Of a stretch of DNA of 64,000 nucleotides, positions 35,363 to 44,755 are shown piece by piece. Within the stretch, counting starts at the first letter, position 1. The number at the start of each line of letters is the position of its first letter. The notes below the pieces were generated by a model. That model saw nothing but the letters and a program-made list of their open reading frames with translations. It made no database searches and was not told where the DNA came from. Location: NCBI GenBank assembly GCA_020635355.1, contig JACJZW010000002.1:62001-126000 (forward strand), in the 5' to 3' direction. Source of the DNA: Flavobacteriales bacterium. GTDB lineage: Bacteria > Bacteroidota > Bacteroidia > NS11-12g > UBA9320. The translations under genes and the position numbers were made by a program.

Positions 35363-35939
35363 AAACCTGCTTTTCTTTTTCAAGTTCCTTTCTAAGGCAC
35401 TTTCGCGCTCTGTTCAATTGACTCTTGGATGTTCCTATACCGATGTCCATCTTCTCAGCTATTTCCTTGTGTGTCCACTTTTCTATGGCGTATAAATTGA
35501 GTATGGTTCGATAGCCTTCGGGGAGATTTTGAATGCACTTCATTAGTACCTGTGGTTCAATGGTGGAATCAGCGTCATCTGCTTCATCCTCCAGTTGATG
35601 ATTCAAGAGATCGTCGTCATATTGAATAGGGTCATTGGCTCTTTTTTGACTTCGTAATTTTTGTAGTAGAACATTTAAAATTACCCGTCTTACCCAGCCC
35701 TCCAGGCTTCCCTCATTTCGATAATTTTTGAGAACCCGGAAGACTTCTATAAATCCTTCCTGAAGAAATTCTTGCGCCTCGTTGTGATCCACGGCATACC
35801 GTAAACACATCCCAAACATCTTATCCTTATACCGCCCATAAAACTCAAAGCACGCGCGTTCGTCGTGTTTAAGGCACCTGTCAAGGAGATCCTTTTCAGG
35901 GTTGTTGGGTGGTATCTTCAGGAAATTAGGCGTTCGCAT
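35334..35939 (-). CDS. ECF-type RNA polymerase sigma factor
   Basis: 201 residues. Region 2 (about 20-90) has ERACFEFYGRYKDKMFGMCLRY and EAQEFLQEGFIEVFR; region 4 (about 130-190) has LPEGYRTILNLYAIEKWTHKEIAEKM with the helix-turn-helix GIGTSKSQLNRARK. It would direct RNA polymerase to a small regulon. The downstream gene overlaps it and encodes a membrane protein that may be its regulator. A TACTTTG-type box lies about 15 nt before the ATG. Confidence 0.93.
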   Translation of the reverse strand: MRTPNFLKIPPNNPEKDLLDRCLKHDERACFEFYGRYKDKMFGMCLRYAVDHNEAQEFLQEGFIEVFRVLKNYRNEGSLEGWVRRVILNVLLQKLRSQKRANDPIQYDDDLLNHQLEDEADDADSTIEPQVLMKCIQNLPEGYRTILNLYAIEKWTHKEIAEKMDIGIGTSKSQLNRARKCLRKELEKEKQVYGRSLQERE

Positions 35940-36006
35940 TCAGGAGGGTCGATAGTCAAAGTACGGTGTTTACATAGTGTTTCGTGTTGGAGTGGATGAA
36001 TTGAAC

Positions 36007-36042
36007 AAAAAAAGGAGATGCCGAAGGGGCATCAGCATCTCC
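36007..36042 (-). terminator. Intrinsic terminator of the PepSY-like lipoprotein gene
   Basis: On the minus strand GGAGATGC pairs with GCATCTCC (36035-36042 and 36014-36021) with an alternative inner stem GATGCC/GGCATC, then seven T (36007-36013). Confidence 0.88.
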
Positions 36043-36053
36043 ACCTTATCTGG

Positions 36054-36842
36054 TTATTCTCCTGAATCGTGAATAACATTGCCGTCTGCGTCAAATACCA
36101 CCTTAACGTCGTTCGACAATTTGATAAAGATCTCACCGGTGCGTCGTTTGAAGGCCATAACAACCGTTTCCCCGGAATAATTTGTGTCTACATAATCCGT
36201 GACAAAATCGGGTAGATCATTTACATCCATCATCATACCCGGACGATGCTTGTCACCCATAGGTCGCTTTTCAAGTTTGTTCCCGTCTGCATCGTATGCC
36301 CCAATGCTGCCATCTGTGAATTTTATGATGTACAGTACATCACCTTCCCGGTTAATCACTTTGGCAATGGCTTCAACCGTTGACTCCGATACAGAATCTT
36401 GCACGGCGGTGGGTAAACTGCTGTACTCAATCAATAGGGAATCGTTGGCAAATGGATCGTGCTTTGGTCGGGGTTCACGTGGAGGTTTTGGTCCTTTTGG
36501 TCGCTTACCGCCTTCATCTCCCTCTCCTTTTCGGCACTCATCGGCATCTTCTCCATCACCAAGGTACTCTCCTGAAAGGTCAAAGTAGAGTTCTTCTCCG
36601 TTTTGCAACTCGGTCAGGATTCCTTCAGATCCTGAATAAGCCGTCTCGATCCCAATGGGGTAAAAATTGGACTCCACGTATCCGGTTACCCCGGATGGAA
36701 GTTGATCCTCGTTCACTTCATTTAAGTCGGAAGTGAGGATGGCAGAAATTTCGTTGTTACCAACCGAGGTTGGATTGAATTTGTCGCAGCCTACAAAGGC
36801 AAAAGCAACACTTGCTAAAAGAATTAAACTGAACTGTTTCAT
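36054..36842 (-). CDS. Lipoprotein with three PepSY-like modules
   Basis: 262 residues from ATG 36842. Lipobox FVGC, Cys near 19. Three related units are visible: about 45-95 (LPSGVTGYVESNFY, ELQNGEELYFDLSGEYL), about 140-190 (LPTAVQDSVSES, IIKFTDGSIGAYDADGNKL) and about 205-260 (LPDFVTDYVDTNY, IKLSNDVKVVFDADGNVI). Each has LP-x-V-x-x-Y/S-V and ends in (F/A)DxDG-N or an equivalent, the pattern of putative PepSY-like/BLIP-fold proteins. A basic Pro/Lys/Gly-rich linker (KRPKGPKPPREPRPKHD) separates units one and two. Upstream starts before the signal peptide are rejected. Likely periplasmic, ligand unknown. Confidence 0.82.
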   Translation of the reverse strand: MKQFSLILLASVAFAFVGCDKFNPTSVGNNEISAILTSDLNEVNEDQLPSGVTGYVESNFYPIGIETAYSGSEGILTELQNGEELYFDLSGEYLGDGEDADECRKGEGDEGGKRPKGPKPPREPRPKHDPFANDSLLIEYSSLPTAVQDSVSESTVEAIAKVINREGDVLYIIKFTDGSIGAYDADGNKLEKRPMGDKHRPGMMMDVNDLPDFVTDYVDTNYSGETVVMAFKRRTGEIFIKLSNDVKVVFDADGNVIHDSGE

Positions 36843-36941
36843 ACTCAATGGATTTTTGTGATTCATCCATTAAGTTGCCGAAGAGGAGATAAGGTTGCAT
36901 GAACGATTAAAAAAATCTTTGGGAGGTCTACGAAAATTAAC

Positions 36942-36973
36942 TTGACCGTTCAGTTGAGGCCACCGTATCTTCG
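36942..36973 (+). promoter_or_regulatory. Promoter of the DUF937 gene
   Basis: TTG (36942-36944), a 21 nt spacer and TATCTTCG (36966-36973), one mismatch to TAnnTTTG; the ATG follows 16 nt downstream. Confidence 0.5.
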
Positions 36974-36989
36974 GAGAAAAGATATACCC

Positions 36990-37595
36990 ATGAACATTAC
37001 ACAAATCCTGATGGATCAAATAGGTGAAGGTGGACTATCCGCCATGGCCAATAAAGTTGGTGCCGATAAACAACAAACAGCCAAAGCCATGGAAGGCATT
37101 CTGCCAACCTTGCTGGGTGCCATGTCTACTAACACACAGTCTTCGAATGGAGCTAGCGGTTTGTTAGGAGCGCTTGACCGGGATCATGATGGATCTATTC
37201 TGGATGATATTGGAGGCTTTATTGGCCATTCAGATCAAGGACCGGGAGACGGCATACTCAAGCATGTATTGGGTGATAACCGCAGCTCAATTGAAAATGG
37301 TCTGTCCAACAGAACTGGCATGCAATCGGATCAAATTGGCAATCTGATGAAAATGGCAGCACCAATTCTGATGGGATATTTGGGCAAACAGCGCCGTCAA
37401 ACAGAATCAAATGGGTTTGACCTGGGCGGAATTTCAAGTATGCTGGGTGGGCTTGCCGGTGAAGCTGATCGGGGAACCGACCTCGATCTGGGAGATATTA
37501 TGAATACCGTTGGGGGGCTTCTGGGTGGATCCGGATCGTCCGGTCAAAAGAGCGGTGGAATAGGCGGAATGCTCGGTAAGTTGTTTGGCGGGTAA
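36990..37595 (+). CDS. DUF937 domain protein
   Basis: 201 residues. N-terminal part (about 1-50) is helical with GGLSAMANKVGADKQQTAKAMEGILPTLLGAM in parts, a typical DUF937 start; the rest alternates Gly/Ser-rich loops and helices (LLGALDRDHDGSILDDIGG, QIGNLMKMAAPILMGYLGK) and ends in GGIGGMLGKLFGG. No signal peptide or membrane helix. The DRDHDGS stretch resembles a calcium-binding loop. Function unknown. ATG 36990 is chosen; a TTG at 36942 is part of the promoter. Confidence 0.85.
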   Translation: MNITQILMDQIGEGGLSAMANKVGADKQQTAKAMEGILPTLLGAMSTNTQSSNGASGLLGALDRDHDGSILDDIGGFIGHSDQGPGDGILKHVLGDNRSSIENGLSNRTGMQSDQIGNLMKMAAPILMGYLGKQRRQTESNGFDLGGISSMLGGLAGEADRGTDLDLGDIMNTVGGLLGGSGSSGQKSGGIGGMLGKLFGG

Positions 37596-37696
37596 CCATC
37601 CGGTTAAAAATTTTTGAATTTCATGCAACCGTAGTTCAGGTTTACAGACTAACGTAGGAAAACAGTATCTTTACGTTTGTCTCTTAATCCTGATTT

Positions 37697-39304
37697 ATGA
37701 TTACCGAAACCCTCCAAGCTACCCGAACACAATCCGGTTTGTCGGAATACACGGGTTCATGGGGATTGGCGGAAGTACGGCATTTGCTTCGCCGAACCAT
37801 GTTTGGTGCCGCTCAGGCCGATATTACCTACTTCAGTCAAAAAACCATGTCGCAAGCGGTGGATGAACTGCTGAGTGTTAGCTCAACAGCGCCTTCACCT
37901 CCCGTTAACAATTACAACAATGGTCGTGTTACGGATCCCGACATCTCCTTTGGGGATACCTGGGTGAATGGTCCCGACAATGCCGCGCTGTATGGTGCGC
38001 GAACCAATTCGCTGAAAGCGTGGTGGGCCGGTTTAATGATTAATCAGGATCGATCCATTTTAGAGAAACTCACTCTTTTTTGGCATAATCATTTTTCAAC
38101 GGAAATCACCGTATATCGGGATCCCATCTATGGTTACAATCACCTAGCCATGTTGCGTGCCAATGCCATGGGTAATTTTAAATCCTTGGTAAAATCAGTG
38201 ACGCTCGATCCTGCGATGCTGAATTACCTCAACGGACAGCGAAATACGAAGAATGCGCCGGACGAGAATTATGCCCGGGAATTACAAGAGTTGTTTACAC
38301 TGGGAAAGGGGCCTGATTCACAATACACAGAAGAGGATGTTCGTCAGGCAGCGAAGGTGCTCACAGGTTGGCGCATCAACCGGACCAATTACACCTCTTA
38401 TTTTTTGCCGAATCAGCATGATTCCGGAGACAAAACGTTTTCATCATTCTATGGAGATCAAGTAATCAATGGTCAAGCTGGAGCGGATGGCGCGAATGAG
38501 TTGGACAGCTTGCTGGATATGATTTTTGCCGAGGAAGAGGTGGCAAAATACGTTTGCCGTAGGTTGTACCGATGGTTCGTGTATTACGACATCGATTCCG
38601 GGGTAGAAACCGACGTCATTGAGCCACTGGCACAGATATTTCGAAATGCGAATTACAACATCAAGCCCGTCCTTGAAGCCCTATTTAAGAGTGAACATTT
38701 CTTTGATGTGGCTAACCGGGGGTGTGTGATCAAATCCCCGATTGATTATATCATGGGTTTGATTCGGCAAACAGATATCGTATTGCCTGATTCCAGCAAG
38801 CTGGAGGAGCAGTATTATTTCTGGCAGATAGCCTATCAGGTATGCGCGGGTCAGCAACAAAATCTTCTGGATCCACCAAATGTTTCCGGCTGGCCAGCCT
38901 ACTACCAAATTCCTCAATTTCATGAAATTTGGGTGAATACGGATACGCTTCCCAATCGAAATCAAATTTCAGACATTCTCATCATTGCCGAGGTAAAGTA
39001 TAAGAATGAAACCATGAAGATTGACGCCATTCGGGTGGCGGAATTGTTTGATAACCCGGGTTCTCCAACGGCGTTGATCAATGATTGGGTGAATTACTTC
39101 TACACCTTGGATGTGTCATCGGACCAGAAGGAGTATATGAAGAGTTTATTGCTATCGGGACAAACCAAGGATAGCTATTGGACAGATGCCTGGGATGCCT
39201 ATCAGGCTGATCCCACCAATCAGGTGAAACGGGATACCGTGCGGCTGAGACTGATGTCCCTCTTGAAATATGTATTGAACTTGGCTGAACATCAACTTTC
39301 CTAA
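37697..39304 (+). CDS. DUF1800 family protein
   Basis: 535 residues with family motifs HLLRRTMFGA, NFKSLVKSVTLDPAMLNYLNG, ENYARELQELFTLG, YTEEDVRQAAKVLTGWR and PPNVSGWP. DUF1800 proteins are almost always encoded next to DUF1501, as here (10 nt gap). No N-terminal signal peptide is obvious. Biochemical function not established; the pair is thought to act in cell-envelope or extracellular processes. A TATCTTTA -7-like box lies about 25 nt before the ATG. Confidence 0.93.
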   Translation: MITETLQATRTQSGLSEYTGSWGLAEVRHLLRRTMFGAAQADITYFSQKTMSQAVDELLSVSSTAPSPPVNNYNNGRVTDPDISFGDTWVNGPDNAALYGARTNSLKAWWAGLMINQDRSILEKLTLFWHNHFSTEITVYRDPIYGYNHLAMLRANAMGNFKSLVKSVTLDPAMLNYLNGQRNTKNAPDENYARELQELFTLGKGPDSQYTEEDVRQAAKVLTGWRINRTNYTSYFLPNQHDSGDKTFSSFYGDQVINGQAGADGANELDSLLDMIFAEEEVAKYVCRRLYRWFVYYDIDSGVETDVIEPLAQIFRNANYNIKPVLEALFKSEHFFDVANRGCVIKSPIDYIMGLIRQTDIVLPDSSKLEEQYYFWQIAYQVCAGQQQNLLDPPNVSGWPAYYQIPQFHEIWVNTDTLPNRNQISDILIIAEVKYKNETMKIDAIRVAELFDNPGSPTALINDWVNYFYTLDVSSDQKEYMKSLLLSGQTKDSYWTDAWDAYQADPTNQVKRDTVRLRLMSLLKYVLNLAEHQLS

Positions 39305-39314
39305 ACCGCACACG

Positions 39315-40910
39315 ATGAAAAGAAGAGATTTTTTACGCACCAGTGCACCGTTTACCGTTCTGCCTTTCATGATGAACGGAACCCCGCTCACCGCTCTCGG
39401 TAATCCTAAAATTATGAATACCCTGAGCAGGGCGTTTGTGAACACCGATCACGTCCTGGTTTTAATCCAGATGAACGGCGGGAACGATGGATTGAATACC
39501 GTTATTCCGGTGGATCAATACTCAAATCTGAGCAAAGCGCGCTCCAACATTATGATTCCAATTTCGAAGGTTCTAGTACTGGACGGAGTGGATGATACGG
39601 GCCTGCATCCGGCAATGACGCACATGAGGGGGATGTTTGACAACGGCAAGCTTCAAATCGTTCAGAACGTTGGTTACCCCAATCCCAATTATTCGCATTT
39701 TCGATCTACCGATATATGGAATACGGCATCGGATTCAGACGAGGTTCTTTACTCCGGCTGGATTGGCAGATACCTGAGCAATGAATTTCCCAATTTCCCA
39801 GACGGCTTCCCCAACTCAGATATGCCGGATCCATTGGCACTTCAGGTGGGTAGCGTGGTCTCCACCGTATGTCAGGGCGTAAGTGTAAATATGGGGATGG
39901 CTATCAGTAATCCAACGGCCTATTATGCGTTGTTGACCGGAAATTATACCAGCTCTCCATCCACCCATGCCGGCAAGGAACTGGACTATGTGCGATTGGT
40001 TGCCGAACAAAGCAACGCTTATGGACAAGCGGTAAAAACGGCAGGGGAGAAGGGGGCAAATAAGAGTTCGAAATACCCTACCGAAGGAACTAATCGATTG
40101 GCGGATCAACTCAAGATTGTGGCCCAATTGATTTCCGGTGGACTGAAAACCCGGATTTATGTGGTGAATATCAACGGATTTGATACACACGCGAATCAGG
40201 TTGATGCAACCGGAGGCACCGAGAATGGTTCTCATGCTACCTTACTTGGTTGGTTGAGTGAGGCTATTGACGCCTTTCAGGATGACCTCGAACAATTAGG
40301 GTTGGATGATCGGGTGATGGGAATGACGTATTCTGAATTTGGCAGGCGGATTGTCTCCAACTTTTCTCTGGGAACTGATCACGGTGCGGCAGCTCCCATG
40401 TTCCTGTTCGGGAAAAATGTCAAAGGCGGAATCAAAGGATCTAATCCGTCCATTTCTTCCACTGTGACTGTAAATGATAACCTACCGATGGAATTTGATT
40501 TCCGATCCGTTTACGCCACCCTGCTGAAAGATTGGTTCTGTCTGGAGGATACCGAGGTTAATTCTGTTATGACGAAAACACATCAACAGCTGGATCTCCT
40601 GGAAGATACCTGTAATACCAGCTCAGCCCAACGAGCCGAGTTGCGCAAGAGTGGGAATGCATCCGTCATGAATTACCCCAATCCGTTTGTGGATCAAACC
40701 ACCATTCGTTATGAATCGGACGGTGGACATATCCTGATACAGATATTCAATCCACAGGCACAACTGATTCAAACGTTGGTGGACGACTTCATCCCCGAAG
40801 GTGAACATGAGGTGATAATGGATGCCACGAATCTGGCAAAAGGAACCTATTATTATCGTTATCAGCGCGGAAGTTATTCGCAAACCAAGCCTATGATTAA
40901 GGTGAGATAG
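39315..40910 (+). CDS. DUF1501 family protein with T9SS tail
   Basis: 531 residues. Starts MKRRDFLRTSAPF, a twin-Arg-like signal typical of this family, then VLVLIQMNGGNDGLNTVIP, the DUF1501 hallmark, and NYSHFRSTDIWNTAS, INGFDTHANQ, TYSEFGRRI, GTDHGAAAPMFL. Sulfatase/phosphatase-like fold members lack a proven substrate. The last 75 residues (NYPNPFVDQTTIRY, GEHEVIMDATNLAKGTYYYR) are a T9SS type A sorting domain, so the protein should reach the cell surface. Co-transcribed with the DUF1800 gene. Confidence 0.94.
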   Translation: MKRRDFLRTSAPFTVLPFMMNGTPLTALGNPKIMNTLSRAFVNTDHVLVLIQMNGGNDGLNTVIPVDQYSNLSKARSNIMIPISKVLVLDGVDDTGLHPAMTHMRGMFDNGKLQIVQNVGYPNPNYSHFRSTDIWNTASDSDEVLYSGWIGRYLSNEFPNFPDGFPNSDMPDPLALQVGSVVSTVCQGVSVNMGMAISNPTAYYALLTGNYTSSPSTHAGKELDYVRLVAEQSNAYGQAVKTAGEKGANKSSKYPTEGTNRLADQLKIVAQLISGGLKTRIYVVNINGFDTHANQVDATGGTENGSHATLLGWLSEAIDAFQDDLEQLGLDDRVMGMTYSEFGRRIVSNFSLGTDHGAAAPMFLFGKNVKGGIKGSNPSISSTVTVNDNLPMEFDFRSVYATLLKDWFCLEDTEVNSVMTKTHQQLDLLEDTCNTSSAQRAELRKSGNASVMNYPNPFVDQTTIRYESDGGHILIQIFNPQAQLIQTLVDDFIPEGEHEVIMDATNLAKGTYYYRYQRGSYSQTKPMIKVR

Positions 40911-40961
40911 TCTTGCCGATTCCATTGGATTGATGGAAGTTTGCATCCTTAAATAATAGGC

Positions 40962-41558
40962 ATGCACGATTTTGGAGGCTCCATCTGGTCAGCCGCGGTT
41001 CTTCTGTTTTTCCTGATGGATCCTTTGGGAAATGTTCCGGTGCTTTTGTCGGTGTTGAAGGGGATGGAACCTGGTCGTCAACGCAAGGTTATTGCCCGTG
41101 AATTGGGATTGGCCTTGATCATTCTGATTGTCTTCCTTTTTGCCGGAAAACCCCTGCTCAATTTTCTCAATCTTCAGCATGAAGCCGTCACGATTTCGGG
41201 GGGAATAATCCTATTGATCATTGGACTTCGGATGATCTTCCCCAAACCGGAAGGGATTTTGGGGCAGCAACCCGGGGGAGAGCCATTTTTGGTTCCCATT
41301 GCCATACCGATGATCGCTGGTCCGTCCATCCTCGCGATGCTCATCCTGATGACCCAAAGCGAACAGGCAGCTATGAGTCATTGGCTGGTGGCGTTACTCA
41401 TCGCCTGGGGGATGTCGGCTACCATCATGATGATGGCACCTGCCCTGTTTCGAATTCTTAAGGAACGAGGTTTAACGGCGTTGGAGCGGCTGATGGGGAT
41501 GATTTTGGTGATGATGGCCGTGCAGATGCTCATCAATGGATTTAAGGCACTGTTCTGA
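40962..41558 (+). CDS. MarC family integral membrane protein
   Basis: 198 residues with six predicted membrane spans and the family motifs FLMDPLGNVPVLL near the N-terminus and IPMIAGPSILAMLIL in the middle. Once called a drug-resistance protein, the MarC family has no settled transport activity. The ATG follows the DUF1501 stop by 51 nt. A weak inverted repeat (GAACCG/CGGTTC, 41569-41591) follows it. Confidence 0.92.
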   Translation: MHDFGGSIWSAAVLLFFLMDPLGNVPVLLSVLKGMEPGRQRKVIARELGLALIILIVFLFAGKPLLNFLNLQHEAVTISGGIILLIIGLRMIFPKPEGILGQQPGGEPFLVPIAIPMIAGPSILAMLILMTQSEQAAMSHWLVALLIAWGMSATIMMMAPALFRILKERGLTALERLMGMILVMMAVQMLINGFKALF

Positions 41559-41624
41559 CATAGAGGTAGAACCGACAATCAATTGCGGTTCGATATTTGT
41601 TGAAAAGAGCAAAAAAAGTAGACG

Positions 41625-42827
41625 ATGAATTGGGTTAAAATCAGCCGGGTGTTTCTGGCCATCATGTTCATTTTTTCGGCAGTCAGTAAGATGCTGTCGT
41701 TGCCTTTCTTTGATGGTTTGGTCGCTGAACTCCTTCTCGGTCCGGATTATTACAATCAACCGGATGGATTATTCTACACACAGTTGCTCACCCGATTCCT
41801 GATCGCTGCAGAGTTAGTGCTTGGAGTAGCCATTCTCTTGGAATGGAAAATTAAGAAGATCGTAGCTCCAGCCATCTTGGCTGTGCTGATCTTATTTACC
41901 GCACATTTATTTTACGAGGGGTTTCGTAGTCCCAAAGGATTCATTGAAGGGAATTGCGGATGTTTTGGCGACATCCTGCCCATGAATAATCTGGAGAGTA
42001 TCCTCAAGAATGTGGTCGGGATGATAGCAGCTTTTTGGGTAATTCGAGGATATAAACAGGATGAACGCCCATTTCCGGCTTGGACTACCACAGTAATTCT
42101 CGGCGTCGTAACACTCGCTACACTCGGTGCAACAGTTAAGTCTTATCAAACGGAGGCTACCAGCGAAGTCATCGAAAATGATACTTCTCTAACGGTGGTA
42201 CAACCAACGGATTCATCCCAAATCTCAGATACGACCGTTGAGATGGAGGATTCTCAACCGGATGCGACGCAATCGACACACCAAACGTCAGAACCTGTTT
42301 CATCCAATCCCACGCCAAATCAACCGGTAAAACCGTCTCAACCAAAACTGGATCCAACATTAAAAATGCTGTCTGCTTTACCAGAGTTATCAGACGGATC
42401 TAAGCTGTCATTTGAAGGCAAAAAATTAGTCTGCATGTTCAGCATGACCTGTGGACATTGTCAGGAAATTTACAAAACGATATGCCAGGCCAAATCAGAC
42501 CCCAACTGGCCATCCATTGCCTTGATCAACTTTGGTAAGGACTTCGAACAGCAATACTTTTTTAATCAGGCAGGTGGCTGCAAGCACCCACATCTTCGAA
42601 CTGAGGATTATGTTCAGTTCAATAAATGGCTGGAAGGTGAGGGCTTTCCACGAATCCTGGCCATTGAGAACAATAAAATTGTAAAATCCTGGGACATTGA
42701 TTCGTACACAGAAGAGGGCTTGTTCCAGTTTTACGGCATCACCAAAAAAGAGGAATCGTCTGGTGGAATCAAGCTGCAGGGAAGCGGGGAAGGGTTGAAC
42801 TTACAAGGAAAAAATCCCTGGGATTAA
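41625..42827 (+). CDS. MauE/DoxX-type membrane protein fused to thioredoxin-like domain
   Basis: 400 residues. Residues 1-145 form a four-helix DoxX/MauE domain with the redox motif GNCGCFGD (C111/C113). A further helix at about 152-172 leads into a Ser/Thr/Pro/Gln-rich linker (175-245), then a thioredoxin-like domain (250-375) with the active site SMTCGHCQ (C276/C279) and a later cis-Pro-like GFPRILAI. The thioredoxin part should lie in the periplasm. The combination resembles disulfide exchange through the membrane; the partner is unknown. The stop overlaps the convergent lipid kinase gene by 4 bp. Confidence 0.85.
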   Translation: MNWVKISRVFLAIMFIFSAVSKMLSLPFFDGLVAELLLGPDYYNQPDGLFYTQLLTRFLIAAELVLGVAILLEWKIKKIVAPAILAVLILFTAHLFYEGFRSPKGFIEGNCGCFGDILPMNNLESILKNVVGMIAAFWVIRGYKQDERPFPAWTTTVILGVVTLATLGATVKSYQTEATSEVIENDTSLTVVQPTDSSQISDTTVEMEDSQPDATQSTHQTSEPVSSNPTPNQPVKPSQPKLDPTLKMLSALPELSDGSKLSFEGKKLVCMFSMTCGHCQEIYKTICQAKSDPNWPSIALINFGKDFEQQYFFNQAGGCKHPHLRTEDYVQFNKWLEGEGFPRILAIENNKIVKSWDIDSYTEEGLFQFYGITKKEESSGGIKLQGSGEGLNLQGKNPWD

Positions 42828-43693
42828 ACCACCAGGGTCAGCTTACCAGAATACAGAATTTCAAAGCGATTTGATATCATGATTTCACCGTCAAGGTGGG
42901 CGTGCATGGGCTGAGATGAAGTGAGAACAACGTTTTTTACCAAGTGTTGCACCACGAAGGACTTCTTTAGGTGGCGGCCCTTTTCAACCACAGGTATCTG
43001 GAACAATCGCTTGAGCGGGTGAAGCGCTTTGACCAACACCAAGTTAAAGCTCCCATCATCCGGGTCACTTTCCGGTGAAACACGAAATCCACCCCCATAC
43101 TCTCGGCCATTGGCAATGGAGATCATGAAGAGTTTTTCTTCCACTTTGTTGGATTCCCATTGAATGGAAATGGGTGTGCTTCGATAAAATAAAACATGCT
43201 TGAAAATGGCAATCCAATACTTCCAACTGGTGCTGAAGGGTAGCTTCATTCGAACCGTTTCGCGGGCAATGCTGCCATCAAACCCAATCCCAACACCATT
43301 CAGAAAGTATTGGTGATTACATTGGCCACAATCTACCGTACGTCGGTTTGGACTGAATACCAGTTCAAAGGACTCCTTCTCCGTGATTCTACCGTTGATG
43401 AGGTGACTGAAATCATTACCTGATCCGGCCGGAATGAGATGAAGTATTTTTGATCGGGCTTCGGGAACATTGATGACATCGTTGATGGTGCCATCCCCAC
43501 CAATGATGGAAATGATGTCGGGGTCAAATTCAAGGATTTCGGATGCCATTCTGATCGAATCCTTAGGTTGAGAGGTCTCGTAAATCCGGTGGGAATGTTC
43601 CGGATATTGGCTCAGGAATGACTTAAATCGTTGTATCTGCGTTCGGGCTTCACCACCATGGGCGCATGGGTTACCGATCGCAAGTATTCGCAT
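42824..43693 (-). CDS. Diacylglycerol kinase family lipid kinase
   Basis: 289 residues with the catalytic-domain signature GGDGT (65-69), PAGSGNDF (88-95) and the C-terminal GGGFRVSPESDPDDGSFNLVLV. The substrate may be diacylglycerol or another lipid; YegS-like and DagK enzymes cannot be separated by eye. ATG 43693 overlaps the last base of the upstream fbp gene, so the two are probably co-expressed. Confidence 0.93.
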   Translation of the reverse strand: MRILAIGNPCAHGGEARTQIQRFKSFLSQYPEHSHRIYETSQPKDSIRMASEILEFDPDIISIIGGDGTINDVINVPEARSKILHLIPAGSGNDFSHLINGRITEKESFELVFSPNRRTVDCGQCNHQYFLNGVGIGFDGSIARETVRMKLPFSTSWKYWIAIFKHVLFYRSTPISIQWESNKVEEKLFMISIANGREYGGGFRVSPESDPDDGSFNLVLVKALHPLKRLFQIPVVEKGRHLKKSFVVQHLVKNVVLTSSQPMHAHLDGEIMISNRFEILYSGKLTLVV

Positions 43694-44703
43694 TAGTGGG
43701 TAGCAGGTTGCTGGAGAAATTCCGTCAAGGTATTTACCATATTGGTTGACCCCAGAACCACGGGTACACGCTGATGAAGTTCAGTAGGCTGTATTTCCAA
43801 AATGCGCCTGGACCCGTCAATGGCAATACCTCCGGCTTGTTCCATTAACCACGACATCGGATTACACTCATACATTAGGCGAAGTTTACCCTTTGGGGCC
43901 GAGGAGGTTTCCGGATACATGAAAATCCCACCTTTGATCATATTGCGGTGAAAATCAGCCACCATAGAACCAATATACCGTGCTGAATACGGCCGATTAG
44001 TGGGCGTATCGATCACTTTACAATACTTGATATAGTTCTTGTAACCTTCAGGAAACTGAGCAAAGTTTCCTTCATTTACGGAATAGATCTTTCCATCGGC
44101 TGGTATTTGAATATTAGGGTGTGACAAACAGAAATCACCAATTCCAATATCCAACGTAAATCCGTTAACACCTTGACCGGTGGTATACACAAGCATGGTG
44201 GCAGATCCGTAGATCACATAGCCCGCGGCTACTTGTTCCGTACCGGGTTGTAAGCAGTCTTCCATGGTAGCCGGAGAACCCACTGGAGATTTCCTGCGAT
44301 AAATGGAAAAGATGGTGCCAATGGCAGCGTTTACATCAATGTTGGAAGATCCATCCAACGGATCGATGGCTACAATGTACTTCGCGTTTGGGTTGAGGAG
44401 ACGGATGCCTTCCTCCTCCTCGCTGATTACCGCACAACAATCTCCACCCGCTGTAAGAGAAGCGATGAATTCCTCGTTGGCCATGACATCCAGTTTCTTA
44501 ACTTGCTCACCTTGGACGTTGGTTGTGCCGTAATTACCCAGGATTTCCACTAAGCCGGCTTTGTTCACATCGCGGTTCACAATTTTGGTGGCGAGTTTAA
44601 TGTCTCGGAAAATGCGGGATAGTCCTCCGCTGGCCGTTGGAAATTTTTCCTGTTCTTCAGCGATGAACTGACTTAAAGTAACAACCCGGTTTTTTGATTT
44701 CAT
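43693..44703 (-). CDS. fbp: Fructose-1,6-bisphosphatase class I
   Basis: 336 residues, catalyses fructose 1,6-bisphosphate to fructose 6-phosphate in gluconeogenesis. Metal-binding EEEEG at about 96-99 and DPLDGSSNID (114-123) are intact, followed by GTIFSIYR and the C-terminal GGIAIDGSRRILEI. Length is normal. It is divergent from aspartate kinase (110 bp between starts). Confidence 0.96.
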   Translation of the reverse strand: MKSKNRVVTLSQFIAEEQEKFPTASGGLSRIFRDIKLATKIVNRDVNKAGLVEILGNYGTTNVQGEQVKKLDVMANEEFIASLTAGGDCCAVISEEEEGIRLLNPNAKYIVAIDPLDGSSNIDVNAAIGTIFSIYRRKSPVGSPATMEDCLQPGTEQVAAGYVIYGSATMLVYTTGQGVNGFTLDIGIGDFCLSHPNIQIPADGKIYSVNEGNFAQFPEGYKNYIKYCKVIDTPTNRPYSARYIGSMVADFHRNMIKGGIFMYPETSSAPKGKLRLMYECNPMSWLMEQAGGIAIDGSRRILEIQPTELHQRVPVVLGSTNMVNTLTEFLQQPATH

Positions 44704-44755
44704 CGTGTGGATTTGAGTGCTTTTTTGGTTGCAGAGAGCTTCGTGATTTCAGCAC

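Noticed and set aside
41569..41591. Inverted repeat GAACCG/CGGTTC after marC as a terminator
   Set aside because: Six pairs with no T tract; only noted in the marC entry.
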